Source of the DNA: Mermis nigrescens
Lineage: Eukaryota > Nematoda > Enoplea > Mermithida > Mermithidae
Direction of reading: 5' to 3'
Assembly: GCA_036768485.1 (NCBI GenBank)
Contig: JAVLUZ010000338.1
Span: 1,001,401 to 1,065,400 of the forward strand
DNA length: 64,000 bases
Part shown: piece after piece, positions 20,398-34,498 of the stretch
Layout: each line of letters opens with the position of its first letter
Position numbering within the stretch: position 1 is the stretch's first letter
Position numbers and translations under genes: made by a program
Notes under the pieces: model-generated
Database searches by the model: none
What the model saw: only the letters and a program-made list of their open reading frames with translations
Told to the model about the DNA's origin: nothing

Positions 20398-23300
20398 TTT
20401 TTTGAAAAATTAAAGTGATCTCAACGTGTTTTTGAAAAATTACAGTGATCTCAAAGTGTTTTTGAAAAATTACAGTGATCTTAACTTTTGTTTTGAAAAA
20501 TTACAGTGATCTCAACTTTTTTTTGAAATTACAGTGATCTTAAGTTTTTTTGAAAAATTACAGTGATCTCAACGTGTTTTTGAAAAATTACAGTGATCTC
20601 AACTTTTTTTGAAAAATTACAGTGATCTCAACGTGTTTTTGAAAAATTACAGTGATCTCAACGTGTTTTTGAAAAATTACAGTGATCTCAAAGTGTTTTT
20701 GAAAAATTACAGTGATCTTAACTTTTTTTTGAAAAATTACAGTGATCTCAACATGCTTTTGAAAAATTACAGTGATCTCAACTTTTTTTTTAAAAATTAC
20801 AGTGATCTCAATGTGTTTTTGAAAAATTACAGTGATCTCAAAGTGTTTTTGAAAAATTACAGTGATCTCAACTTTTTTTTTGAAAAATTACAGTGATCTC
20901 AATGTCTTTTTGAAAAATTACAGTGATCTCAATGTGTTTTTGAAAAATTACAGTGATCTCAACGTGTTTTTGAAAAATTACAGTGATCTCAACTTTTTTT
21001 TGAAAAATTACAGTGATCTCAATGTCTTTTTGAAAAATTACAGTGATCTCAACGTGTTTTTTGAAAAATTACAGTGATCTCAACGTGTTTTTGAAAAATT
21101 ACAGTGATCTCAAAGTGTTTTTGAAAAATTACAGTGATCTTAACTTTTTTTTGAAAAATTACAGTGATCTCAACATGTTTTTGAAAAATTACAGTGATCT
21201 CAACTTTTTTTTAAAAATTACAGTGATCTCAACGTGTTTTTGAAAAATTACAGTGATCTCGACTTTTTTTGAAAAGTTACAGTGATCTCAACGTGTTTTT
21301 GAAAAATTACAATGATCTCAACGTGTTTTTGAAAAATTACAGTGATCTCAACGTGCTTTTGAAAAATTACAGTGATCTCAAAGTGTTTTTGAAAAATTAC
21401 AGTGATCTCAACTTTTTTGGAAAATTACAGTGATCTCAATGTCTTTTTGAAAAATTACAGTGATCTCAACCTGTTTTTGAAAAATTACAGTGATCTCAAC
21501 GTGTTTTTGAAAAATTACAGTGATCTCAACGTGTTTTTGAAAAATTACAGTGATCTCAACGTGTTTTTGAAAAATTACAGTGATCTCAACTTTTTTTGAA
21601 AAATTACAGTGATCTCAACATGTTTTTGAAAAATTACAGTGATCTCAACTTTTTTTTGAAAATTACAGTGATCTCAACGTGTTTTTGAAAAATTACAGTG
21701 ATCTCAACGTTTTTTTGAAAAATTACAGTGATCTCAACGTGTTTTTGAAAAATTACAGTGATCTCAACGTGTTTTTGAAAAATTACAGTGATCTCAACGT
21801 GTTTTTTGAAAAATTACAGTGATCTCAACGTGTTTTTGAAAAATTACAGTGATCTCAACGTGTTTTTGAAAAATTACAGTGATCTCAACGTGTTTTTGAA
21901 AAATTACAGTGATCTCAACTTTTTTTTGAAAAATTACAGTGATCTCAACGTGTTTTTGAAAAATTACAGTGATCTCAACTTTTTTTTGAAAAATTACAGT
22001 GATCTCAACGTGTTTTTGAAAAATTACAGTGATCTCAACTTTTTTTTTGAAAAATTACAGTGATCTCAATGTCTTTTTGAAAAATTACAGTGATCTCAAC
22101 GTGTTTTTGAAAAATTACAGTGATCTCAACGTGTTTTTGAAAAATTACAGTGATCTCAACGTGCTTTTGAAAAATTACAGTTATCTCAACTTTTTTTTTA
22201 AATTCAGTGATCTTAACTTTTTTTTGAAAAATTACAGTGATCTCAACGTGTTTTTGAAAAATTACAGTGATCTCAACTTTTTTTGAAAAATTACAGTGAT
22301 CTCAACGTGTTTTTAAAAAATTACAGTGATCTCGACTTTTTTTTGAAAAGTTACAGTGATCTCAACGTGTTTTTGAAAAATTACAGTGATCTCAACATTT
22401 TTTGAAAAATTACAGTGATCTCAACGTGTTTTTGAAAAATTACAGTGATCTCAAAGTGTTTTTGAAAAATTACAGTGATCTTAACGTTTTTTTGAAAAAT
22501 TACAGTGATCTCAACGTGTTTTTGAAAAATTACAGTGATCTCAACTTTTTTTGAGAAATTTCAGTGATCTCAACGTGTTTTTGAAAAAATTACAGTGATC
22601 TCGAGTTTTTTTGAAAAGTTACAGTGATCTCAACGTGTTTTTGAAAAATTACAGTGATCTCAACATTTTTTGAAAAATTACAGTGATCTCAATGTGTTTT
22701 TGAAAAATTACAGTGATCTCAAAGTGTTTTTGAAAAATTACAGTGATCTCAACTTTTTTTTGAAAAATTACAGTGATCTCAATGTCTTTTTGAAAAATTA
22801 CAGTGATCTCAACGTGTTTTTTGAAAAATTACAGTGATCTCAACGTGTTTTTGAAAAATTACAGTGATCTCAAAGTGTTTTTGAAAAATTACAGTGATCT
22901 AAACATGTTTTTGAAAAATTACAGTGATCTCAACTTTTTTTAAAAATTACAGTGATCTCAACGTGTTTTTGAAAAATTACAGTGATCTCAACTTTTTTTT
23001 GAAAAATTACAGTGATCTCAACGTGTTTTTGAAAAATTACAGTGATCTCAACGTGTTTTTGAAAAATTACAGTGATCTCAACGTGTTTTTGAAAAATTAC
23101 AGTGATCTCAACGTGTTTTTGAAAAATTACAGTGATCTCAACTTTTTTTTGAAAAATTACAGTGATCTCAATGTCTTTTTGAAAAATTACAGTGATCTCA
23201 ACGTGTTTTTGAAAAATTACAGTGATCTCAACGTGCTTTTGAAAAATTACAGTGATCTCAACTTTTTTTGAAAATTACAGTGATCTTAACTTTTTTTGAA

Positions 23301-26300
23301 AAATTACAGTGATCTCAACGTGTTTTTGAAAAATTACAGTGATCTCAACGTTTTTTGAAAAATTACAGTGATCTCAACGTGTTTTTGAAAAATTACAGTG
23401 ATCTCAACGTGTTTTTGAAAAATTACAGTGATCTCAACTTTTTTTTTGAAAAATTACAGTGATCTCAACGTGTTTTTGAAAAATTACAGTGATCTCAACG
23501 TGTTTTTGAAAAATTACAGTGATCTCAACGTGTTTTTGAAAAATTACAGTGATCTCAACGTGCTTTTGAAAAATTACAGTGATCTCAACTTTTTTTGAAA
23601 AATTACAGTGATCTTAACTTTTTTTTGAAAAATTACAGTGATCTCAACGTGTTTTTGAAAAATTACAGTGATCTCAACTTTTTTTGAAAAATTACAGTGA
23701 TCTCAACGTGTTTTTGAAAAATTACAGTGATCTCGACTTTTTTTTGAAAAGTTACAGTGATCTCAACGTGTTTTTGAAAAATTACAGTGATCTCAACATT
23801 TTTTGAAAAATTACAGTGATCTCAACGTGTTTTTGAAAAATTACAGTGATCTCAAAGTGTTTTTGAAAAATTACAGTGATCTCAACTTTTTTTTGAAAAA
23901 TTACAGTGATCTCAACGTGTTTTTGAAAAATTACAGTGATCTCAACGTGTTTTTGAAAAATTACAGTGATCTCAACGTGTTTTTGAAAAATTACAGTGAT
24001 CTCAAAGTGTTTTTGAAAAATTACAGTGATCTTAACTTTTTTTTGAAAAATTACAGTGATCTCAACATGTTTTTGAAAAATTACAGTGATCTCAACTTTT
24101 TTTTGAAAATTACAGTGATCTCAACGTGTTTTTGAAAAATTACAGTGATCTCAACGTGTTTTTGAAAAATTACAGTGATCTCAACTTTTTTTTGAAAAAT
24201 TACAGTGATCTCAACGTCTTTTTGAAAAATTACAGTGATCTCAATGTGTTTTTGAAAAATTACAGTGATCTCAACGTGTTTTTGAAAAATTACAGTGATC
24301 TCAACTTTTTTTGAAAAATTACAGTGATCTCAACGTGCTTTTTGAAAAATTACAGTGATCTCAACGTGTTTTTGAAAAATTACAGTGATCTCAACGTGTT
24401 TTTGAAAAATTACAGTGATCTCAAAGTGTTTTTGAAAAATTACAGTGATCTTAACTTTTTTTGAAAAATTACAGTGATCTCAACGTGTTTTTGAAAAATT
24501 ACAGTGATCTCAACTTTTTTTTGAAAAATTACAGTGATCTCAACGTGTTTTTGAAAAATTACAGTGATCTCGACTTTTTTTGAAAAGTTACAGTGATCTC
24601 AACGTGTTTTTGAAAAATTACAATGATCTCAACTTTTTTTGAAAAATTACAGTGATCTCAACGTGTTTTTGAAAAATTACAGTGATCTCAAAGTGTTTTT
24701 GAAAAATTACAGTGATCTCAACTTTTTTTTGAAAAATTACAGTGATCTCAATGTCTTTTTGAAAAATTACAGTGATCTCAACCTGTTTTTGAAAAATTAC
24801 AGTGATCTCAACGTGTTTTTGAAAAATTACAGTGATCTCAACGTGCTTTTGAAAAATTACAGTGATCTCAACGTGTTTTTGAAAAATTACAGTGATCTTA
24901 ACTTTTTTTGAAAAATTACAGTGATCTCAACGTGTTTTTGAAAAATTACAGTGATCTCAACTTTTTTTTGAAAAATTACAGTGATCTCAACGTGTTTTTG
25001 AAAAATTACAGTGATCTCAACTTTTTTTGAAAAATTACAGTGATCTCAACGTGTTTTTGAAAAATTACAGTGATCTCAACTTTTTTTTGAAAAATTACAG
25101 TGATCTCAATGTCTTTTTGAAAAATTACAGTGATCTCAACGTGTTTTTGAAAAATTACAGTGATCTCAACGTGTTTTTGAAAAATTACAGTGATCTCAAC
25201 GTGCTTTTGAAAAATTACAGTTATCTCAACGTTTTTTTTAAATTCAGTGATCTTAACTTTTTTTTGAAAAATTACAGTGATCTCAACGTGTTTTTGAAAA
25301 ATTACAGTGATCTCAACTTTTTTTGAAAAATTACAGTGATCTCAACGTGTTTTTAAAAAATTACAGTGATCTCGACTTTTTTTTTGAAAAGTTACAGTGA
25401 TCTCAACGTGTTTTTGAAAAATTACAGTGATCTCAACATTTTTTGAAAAATTACAGTGATCTCAACGTGTTTTTGAAAAATTACAGTGATCTCAAAGTGT
25501 TTTTGAAAAATTACAGTGATCTTAACTTTTTTTTTGAAAAATTACAGTGATCTCAACGTGTTTTTGAAAAATTACAGTGATCTCAACTTTTTTTTGAGAA
25601 ATTTCAGTGATCTCAACGTGTTTTTGAAAAAATTACAGTGATCTCGAGTTTTTTTTGAAAAGTTACAGTGATCTCAACGTGTTTTTGAAAAATTACAGTG
25701 ATCTCAACATTTTTTGAAAAATTACAGTGATCTCAATGTGTTTTTGAAAAATTACAGTGATCTCAAAGTGTTTTTGAAAAATTACAGTGATCTCAACTTT
25801 TTTTTGAAAAATTACAGTGATCTCAATGTCTTTTTGAAAAATTACAGTGATCTCAACGTGTTTTTGAAAAATTACAGTGATCTCAACGTGTTTTTGAAAA
25901 ATTACAGTGATCTCAAAGTGTTTTTGAAAAATTACAGTGATCTAAACATGTTTTTGAAAAATTACAGTGATCTCAACTTTTTTTGAAAAATTACAGTGAT
26001 CTCAACGTGTTTTTTGAAAAATTACAGTGATCTCGACTTTTTTTTGGAAAGTTACAGTGATCTCAACGTGTTTTTGAAAAATTACAGTGATCTCAACGTT
26101 TTTTGAAAAATTACAGTGATCTCAACGTGTTTTTGAAAAATTACAGTGATCTCAAAGTGTTTTTGAAAAATTACAGTGATCTCAACTTTTTTTGAGAAAA
26201 TTACAGTGATCTCAATGTCTTTTTGAAAAATTACAGTGATCTCAACGTGTTTTTTGAAAAATTACAGTGATCTCAACGTGCTTTTGAAAAATTACAGTGA

Positions 26301-29300
26301 TCTCAACTTTTTTTGAAATTACAGTGATCTTAACTTTTTTTGAAAAATTACAGTGATCTCAACGTGTTTTTGAAAAATTACAGTGATCTCAACTTTTTTT
26401 GAAAAATTACAGTGATCTCAACGTGTTTTTGAAAAATTACAGTGATCTCAACTTTTTTTTGAAAAATTACAGTGATCTCAACGTGTTTTTGAAAAATTAC
26501 AGTGATCTCAACTTTTTTTGAAAAATTACAGTGATCTCAACGTGTTTTTGAAAAATTACAGTGATCTCAAAGTGTTTTTGAAAAATTACAGTGATCTCAA
26601 CTTTTTTTTTAGAAAATTACAGTGATCTCAATGTCTTTTTGAAAAATTACAGTGATCTCAACCTGTTTTTGAAAAATTACAGTGATCTCAACGTGTTTTT
26701 GAAAAATTACAGTGATCTCAACGTGCTTTTGAAAAATTACAGTGATCTCAACTTTTTTTGAAAATTACAGTGATCTTAACTTGTTTTTGAAAAATTACAG
26801 TGATCTCAACGTGTTTTTGAAAAATTACAGTGATCTCAACTTTTTTTGAAAAATTACAGTGATCTCAACGTGTTTTTGAAAAATTACAGTGATCTCAACG
26901 TGTTTTTGAAAAATTACAGTGATCTCAACTGTTTTTTTGAAAAATTACAGTGATCTCAATGTCTTTTTGAAAAATTACAGTGATCTCAACGTGTTTTTGA
27001 AAAATTACAGTGATCTCAACGTGTTTTTGAAAAATTACAGTGATCTCAACTTTTTTTTGAAAAATTACAGTGATCTCAATGTCTTTTTGAAAAATTACAG
27101 TGATCTCAACGTGTTTTTTGAAAAATTACAGTGATCTCAACGTGTTTTTGAAAAATTACAGTGATCTCAAAGTGTTTTTGAAAAATTACAGTGATCTTAA
27201 CTTTTTTTTGAAAAATTACAGTGATCTCAACATGTTTTTGAAAAATTACAGTGATCTCAACTTTTTTTTAAAAATTACAGTGATCTCAACGTGTTTTTGA
27301 AAAATTACAGTGATCTCGACTTTTTTTTGAAAAGTTACAGTGATCTCAACGTGTTTTTGAAAAATTACAGTGATCTCAACTTTTTTTGAAAAATTACAGT
27401 GATCTCAACGTGTTTTTGAAAAATTACAGTGATCTCAACGTGTTTTTGAAAAATTACAGTGATCTCAACTTTTTTTTGGAAAATTACAGTGATCTCAACG
27501 TCTTTTTGAAAAATTACAGTGATCTCAACCTGTTTTTGAAAAATTACAGTGATCTCAACGTGTTTTTGAAAAATTACAGTGATCTCAACGTGCTTTTGAA
27601 AAATTACAGTGATCTCAACGTGTTTTTGAAAAATTACAGTGATCTTAACTTTTTTTGAAAAATTACAGTGATCTCAACATGTTTTTGAAAAATTACAGTG
27701 ATCTCAACTTTTTTTGAAAAATTACAGTGATCTCAACGTGTTTTTGAAAAATTACAGTGATCTCAACGTGTTTTTGAAAAATTACAGTGATCTCAACTTT
27801 TTTTTGAAAAATTACAGTGATCTCAATGTCTTTTTGAAAAATTACAGTGATCTCAACCTGTTTTTGAAAAATTACAGTGATCTCAACGTGTTTTTGAAAA
27901 ATTACAGTGATCTCAACGTGCTTTTGAAAAATTACAGTGATCTCAAAGTGTTTTTTGAAAAATTACAGTGATCTTAACTTTTTTTTGAAAAATTACAGTG
28001 ATCTCAACATGTTTTTGAAAAATTACAGTGATCTCAACTTTTTTTGAAAAATTACAGTGATCTCAACGTGTTTTTGAAAAATTACAGTGATCTCAACTTT
28101 TTTTTTGAAAAATTACAGTGATCTCAATGTGTTTTTGAAAAATTACAGTGATCTCAACGTGTTTTTGAAAAATTACAGTGATCTCAACGTGTTTTTGAAA
28201 AATTACAGTGATCTCAACGTGCTTTTGAAAAATTACAGTTATCTCAACTTTTTTTTAAAAATTACAGTGATCTTAACTTTTTTTTGAAAAATTACAGTGA
28301 TCTCAACGTGTTTTTGAAAAATTACAGTGATCTCAACTTTTTTTGAAAAATTACAGTGATCTCAACGTGTTTTTAAAAAATTACAGTGATCTCGACTTTT
28401 TTTTTGAAAAGTTACAGTGATCTCAACGTGTTTTTGAAAAATTACAGTGATCTCAACATTTTTTGAAAAATTACAGTGATCTCAACGTGTTTTTGAAAAA
28501 TTACAGTGATCTCAAAGTGTTTTTGAAAAATTACAGTGATCTTAACTTTTTTTTGAAAAATTACAGTGATCTCAACGTGTTTTTGAAAAATTACAGTGAT
28601 CTCAACTTTTTTTGAGAAATTACAGTGATCTCAACGTGTTTTTGAAAAATTACAGTGATCTCGAGTTTTTTTTGAAAAGTTACAGTGATCTCAACGTGTT
28701 TTTGAAAAATTACAGTGATCTCAACATTTTTTGAAAAATTACAGTGATCTCAACGTGTTTTTGAAAAATTACAGTGATCTCAAAGTGTTTTTGAAAAATT
28801 ACAGTGATCTCAACTTTTTTTGAAAAATTACAGTGATCTCAATGTCTTTTTGAAAAATTACAGTGATCTCAACGTGTTTTTGAAAAATTACAGTGATCTC
28901 AACGTGTTTTTGAAAAATTACAGTGATCTCAAAGTGTTTTTGAAAAATTACAGTGATCTAAACATGTTTTTGAAAAATTACAGTGATCTCAACTTTTTTT
29001 TGAAAAATTACAGTGATCTCAACGTGTTTTTGAAAAATTACAGTGATCTCGACTTTTTTTGGAAAATTACAGTGATCTCAACGTGTTTTTGAAAAATTAC
29101 AGTGATCTCAACTTTTTTTGAAAAATTACAGTGATCTCAACGTGTTTTTGAAAAATTACAGTGATCTCAACGTGTTTTTGAAAAATTACAGTGATCTCAA
29201 CTTTTTTTTGAAAAATTACAGTGATCTCAATGTCTTTTTGAAAAATTACAGTGATCTCAACGTGTTTTTGAAAAATTACAGTGATCTCAACGTGTTTTTG

Positions 29301-32300
29301 AAAAATTACAGTGATCTCAACGTGTTTTTTAAAAATTACAGTGATCTCAACTTTTTTTGAAAAATTACAGTGATCTCAACGTGTTTTTGAAAAATTACAA
29401 TGATCTCAACTTTTTTTGAAAAATTACAGTGATCTCAACGTGTTTTTGAAAAATTACAGTGATCTCAAAGTGTTTTTGAAAAATTACAGTGATCTCAACT
29501 TTTTTTTGAAAAATTACAGTGATCTCAATGTCTTTTTGAAAAATTACAGTGATCTCAACGTGTTTTTGAAAAATTACAGTGATCTCAACGTGTTTTTGAA
29601 AAATTACAGTGATCTCAACGTGCTTTTGAAAAATTACAGTGATCTCAACTTTTTTTTTAAATTACAGTGATCTTAACTTTTTTTTGAAAAATTACAGTGA
29701 TCTCAACGTGTTTTTGAAAAATTACAGTGATCTCAACTTTTTTTGAAAAATTACAGTGATCTCAACGTGTTTTTAAAAAATTACAGTGATCTCGACTTTT
29801 TTTTGAAAAGTTACAGTGATCTCAACGTGTTTTTGAAAAATTACAGTGATCTCAACATTTTTTGAAAAATTACAGTGATCTCAACGTGTTTTTGAAAAAT
29901 TACAGTGATCTCAAAGTGTTTTTGAAAAATTACAGTGATCTCAACTTTTTTTTGAAAAATTACAGTGATCTCAATGTCTTTTTGAAAAATTACAGTGATC
30001 TCAACGTGTTTTTGAAAAATTACAGTGATCTCAACGTGTTTTTGAAAAATTACAGTGATCTCAAAGTGTTTTTGAAAAATTACAGTGATCTCAACGTGTT
30101 TTTTGAAAAATTACAGTGATCTCAACATGCTTTTGAAAAATTACAGTGATCTCAACTTTTTTTGAAAAATTACAGTGATCTCAATGTGTTTTTGAAAAAT
30201 TACAGTGATCTCAAAGTGTTTTTGAAAAATTACAGTGATCTCAACTTTTTTTTGAAAAATTACAGTGATCTCAATGTCTTTTTGAAAAATTACAGTGATC
30301 TCAACGTGTTTTTGAAAAATTACAGTGATCTCAACGTGTTTTTGAAAAATTACAGTGATCTCAACTTTTTTTTGAAAAATTACAGTGATCTCAATGTCTT
30401 TTTGAAAAATTACAGTGATCTCAACGTGTTTTTGAAAAATTACAGTGATCTCAACGTGTTTTTGAAAAATTACAGTGATCTCAAAGTGTTTTTGAAAAAT
30501 TACAGTGATCTTAACTTTTTTTTGAAAAATTACAGTGATCTCAACGTGTTTTTGAAAAATTACAGTGATCTCAACTTTTTTTGAAAAATTACAGTGATCT
30601 CAACGTGTTTTTGAAAAATTACAGTGATCTCGACTTTTTTTTGAAAAGTTACAGTGATCTCAACGTGTTTTTGAAAAATTACAATGATCTCAACTTTTTT
30701 TGAAAAATTACAGTGATCTCAACGTGTTTTTGAAAAATTACAGTGATCTCAAAGTGTTTTTGAAAAATTACAGTGATCTCAACTTTTTTTTGAAAAATTA
30801 CAGTGATCTCAATGTCTTTTTGAAAAATTACAGTGATCTCAACCTGTTTTTGAAAAATTACAGTGATCTCAACGTGTTTTTGAAAAATTACAGTGATCTC
30901 AACGTGCTTTTGAAAAATTACAGTGATCTCAAAGTGTTTTTGAAAAATTACAGTGATCTTAACTTTTTTTTGAAAAATTACAGTGATCTCAACATGTTTT
31001 TGAAAAATTACAGTGATCTCAACTTTTTTTTAAAAATTACAGTGATCTCAACGTGTTTTTGAAAAATTACAATGATCTCAACTTTTTTTGAAAAATTACA
31101 GTGATCTCAACGTGTTTTTGAAAAATTACAGTGATCTCAACTTTTTTTGAAAAATTACAGTGATCTCAATGTCTTTTTGAAAAATTACAGTGATCTCAAC
31201 GTGTTTTTGAAAAATTACAGTGATCTCAACGTGTTTTTGAAAAATTACAGTGATCTCAACGTGCTTTTGAAAAATTACAGTTATCTCAACTTTTTTTTTA
31301 AATTCAGTGATCTTAACTTTTTTTTTAAAAATTACAGTGATCTCAACGTGTTTTTGAAAAATTACAGTGATCTCAACTTTTTTTGAAAAATTACAGTGAT
31401 CTCAACGTGTTTTTGAAAAATTACAGTGATCTCGACTTTTTTTTGAAAAGTTACAGTGATCTCAACGTGTTTTTGAAAAATTACAGTGATCTCAACATGT
31501 TTTTGAAAAATTACAGTGATCTCAACGTGTTTTTGAAAAATTACAGTGATCTCAAAGTGTTTTTTGAAAAATTACAGTGATCTTAACTTTTTTTTGAAAA
31601 ATACAGTGATCTCAACGTGTTTTTGAAAAATTACAGTGATCTCAACTTTTTTTGAGAAATTTCAGTGATCTCAACGTGTTTTTGAAAAAATTACAGTGAT
31701 CTCGAGTTTTTTTTGAAAAGTTACAGTGATCTCAACGTGTTTTTGAAAAATTACAGTGATCTCAACATTTTTTGAAAAATTACAGTGATCTCAATGTGTT
31801 TTTGAAAAATTACAGTGATCTCAAAGTGTTTTTGAAAAATTACAGTGATCTCAACTTTTTTTTGAAAAATTACAGTGATCTCAATGTCTTTTTGAAAAAT
31901 TACAGTGATCTCAACGTGTTTTTGAAAAATTATAGTGATCTCAACGTGTTTTTGAAAAATTACAGTGATCTCAAAGTGTTTTTGAAAAATTACAGTGATC
32001 TAAACATGTTTTTGAAAAATTACAGTGATCTCAACTTTTTTTTGAAAAATTACAGTGATCTCAACGTGTTTTTGAAAAATTACAGTGATCTCGACTTTTT
32101 TTTGGAAAGTTACAGTGATCTCAACGTGTTTTTGAAAAATTACAATGATCTCAACTTTTTTTGAAAAATTACAGTGATCTCAACGTGTTTTTGAAAAATT
32201 ACAGTGATCTCAAAGTGTTTTTGAAAAATTACAGTGATCTCAACTTTTTTTTAGAAAATTACAGTGATCTCAATGTCTTTTTGAAAAATTACAGTGATCT

Positions 32301-33684
32301 CAACGTGTTTTTGAAAAATTACAGTGATCTCAACGTGCTTTTGAAAAATTACAGTGATCTCAACTTTTTTTAAATTACAGTGATCTTAACTTTTTTTGAA
32401 AAATTACAGTGATCTCAACGTGTTTTTGAGAAATTACAGTGATCTCAACTTTTTTTGAAAAATTACAGTGATCTCAACGTGTTTTTGAAAAATTACAGTG
32501 ATCTCGACTTTTTTTTGAAAAGTTACAGTGATCTCAACGTGTTTTTGAAAAATTACAGTGATCTCAACTTTTTTTGAAAAATTACAGTGATCTCAACGTG
32601 TTTTTGAAAAATTACAGTGATCTCAAAGTGTTTTTGAAAAATTACAGTGATCTCAACTTTTTTTTTAGAAAATTACAGTGATCTCAATGTCTTTTTGAAA
32701 AATTACAGTGATCTCAACCTGTTTTTGAAAAATTACAGTGATCTCAACGTGTTTTTGAAAAATTACAGTGATCTCAACGTGCTTTTGAAAAATTACAGTG
32801 ATCTCAACTTTTTTCTAAATTACAGTGATCTTAACTTTTTTTTGAAAAATTACAGTGATCTCAACGTGTTTTTGAGAAATTACAGTGATCTCAACTTTTT
32901 TTGAAAAATTACAGTGATCTCAACGTGTTTTTGAAAAATTACAGTGATCTCGACTTTTTTTTGAAAAGTTACAGTGATCTCAACGTGTTTTTGAAAAATT
33001 ACAGTGATCTCAAAATTTTTTGAAAAATTACAGTGATCTCAACGTGTTTTTGAAAAATTACAGTGATCTCAAAGTGTTTTTGAAAAATTACAGTGATCTC
33101 AACTTTTTTTTGAAAAATTACAGTGATCTCAATGTCTTTTTGAAAAATTACAGTGATCTCAACGTGTTTTTGAAAAATTACAGTGATCTCAACGTGTTTT
33201 TGAAAAATTACAGTGATCTCAACGTGTTTTTGAAAAATTACTATGATCTCAACGTATTTTGAAAAATTACAGTGATCTCAACGTGCTTTTGAAAAATTAC
33301 AGTGATCTCAACTTTTTTTTTGAAAAATTACAGTGATCTCAACGTGTTTTTGAAAAATTACAGTGATCTCAAAGTGTTTTTGAAAAATTACAGTGATCTC
33401 AACTTTTTTTTGAAAAATTACAGTGATCTTAATGTCTTTTTGAAAAATTACAGTGATCTCAACGTGTTTTTGAAAAATTACAGTGATCTCGACGTGTTTT
33501 TGAAAAATTACAGTGATCTCAACTTTTTTTTTGAAAAATTTCAGTGATCTCAACAAGTTTTTGAAAAAAGTGAGTGATCTCGTTTTTGAAATATTACAGT
33601 GATCTCAAAGTGTTTTTGAAAAGTTACAGTGATCTCAACTTTTTTTGAAAAATTACAGTGATCTTAATGTCTTTCTGAAAAATT
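20398..33684 (+). repeat. Right 29-30 bp satellite array (about 450 units)
   Basis: The same monomer is in the opposite orientation: AAAAATTACAGTGATCTCAA followed by CGTGTTTTTG or CTTTTTTTG. Thirty-bp units keep one frame open, and 29- or 31-bp units break it. This produces many short open frames that read as a decapeptide KNYSDLNVFL repeated; they carry no other protein feature and I do not call them genes. Marker variants (CAATGTCTTTTTG, CAACCTGTTTTTG, CTCGACTTTTTTTTG) recur in similar order, which shows block-wise amplification. Confidence 0.9.
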
Positions 33685-33914
33685 CTTTCAATGATCCCTA
33701 TTAAGAATATCAAAATTGAGTAATCTTTTCAAAAAATTCAAACCACTGGGTTCATAAATTTGATTGTGATGATTGATAAGTCTTGACCTGAATTTGAAAT
33801 ATTTGAGTGTTATTGAGCACTGATAAGTGACTAAAAAACACGTTTTTTTTCAAACCACAAGGGTTATTTTTTTGATTTTTGTCTGTGATAGTGTTTTGAA
33901 TTTTTATGGTGTTA

Positions 33915-33995
33915 GCGAGCGGTCATTTGAAATATTTCAGTGATATCATGCATAGTATTTGACATCACTGAAATATTTCAAATGAGCCGCCTCGC
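33915..33995. repeat. Right terminal hairpin of the foldback element
   Basis: GCGAGCGG-TCATTTGAAATATTTCAGTGAT is mirrored by ATCACTGAAATATTTCAAATGA-GCCGCCTCGC, the counterpart of the left tip at 14174-14254. Confidence 0.85.
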
Positions 33996-34000
33996 TTTCC

Positions 34001-34425
34001 TGCAAAAACAGCTTCACTGCAAAAACAACTGCAAAAGCTCCATCAGAATGCTATCCAGGCCTGTCGCCTTTGTTTCATTCAATGCAACCCACTAATAAAC
34101 CGACACCCTCCCAATATATCCCCACAAGAGAAATTGCTACCTCGCCAAACAAGATCCACCTTAGCCCAACTTAGATGTGGCTACAGTTACATCCTGGCGT
34201 CACGCGTAGAAAACTCGACTCCAGCGGCCTCACTCCTGACACCTGCCCACGTTGTTTGGCGGCAACAGAAGATACACGACACCTCTTCAACTGTCCATCC
34301 CGACCAACACAAGCTCGTGTCAGTGACTTATGGAAAGGGCCACAATTAGTAGTGGCCTCTCTAGACCTTTGATGGATCGATGGATGACAACATGTGACGG
34401 CCATTACAACAACAACAAGGAGCAC
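34001..34425 (+). mobile_element. C-terminal end and 3' tail of the Jockey-like LINE
   Basis: The frames give LPRQTRSTLAQLRCGYS and then, after a frame change near 34205, CPRC...DTRHLFNCPSRPT. This is the Cys/His block found at the C-terminus of Jockey/I-type LINE reverse transcriptases. The ORF ends near 34372 and is followed by an ACAACAACAACAAGG-like tail at about 34408-34424, which is likely the 3' end of the element. It continues the element at 11690-14168, with little target sequence lost at the insertion point. Confidence 0.8.
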
Positions 34426-34498
34426 TATTGTCGTTTTTTGAATTTTAATTTTCATTCCCGAGAGGATTTTTTCTATTTAGGTTATATGTCGAAAATTG

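Larger units (their letters stand above)
14169..34000. mobile_element. Giant foldback element with satellite-filled inverted repeats
   Basis: The outer ends are inverted copies: GGAAAGCGAGGCGG at 14169 and CCGCCTCGCTTTCC ending at 34000. Similarity continues inward through all parts of the arms: 14169-14495 with 33685-34000, a tandem array on each side in opposite orientation, and 17516-18071 with 19831-20397. The left arm is about 3.9 kb and the right arm about 14.2 kb; the difference is almost wholly array length. The loop is 18072-19830. The element interrupts the Jockey-like LINE, whose reading resumes at 34001. No direct target duplication is visible beside the ends and no transposase was recognised, so it is probably non-autonomous. 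Drosophila Foldback elements have the same plan (long inverted repeats of ~31-bp tandem units) at much smaller size. Confidence 0.85.

Noticed and set aside
20609..33547. Many open frames that translate to a repeated YSDLNVFLKN decapeptide, as if a giant repeat protein were encoded
   Set aside because: They are the right satellite array read in the one frame kept open by 30-bp units. Frames break at every 29- or 31-bp unit, no start or splice context exists, and the inverted left array gives the complementary readings.
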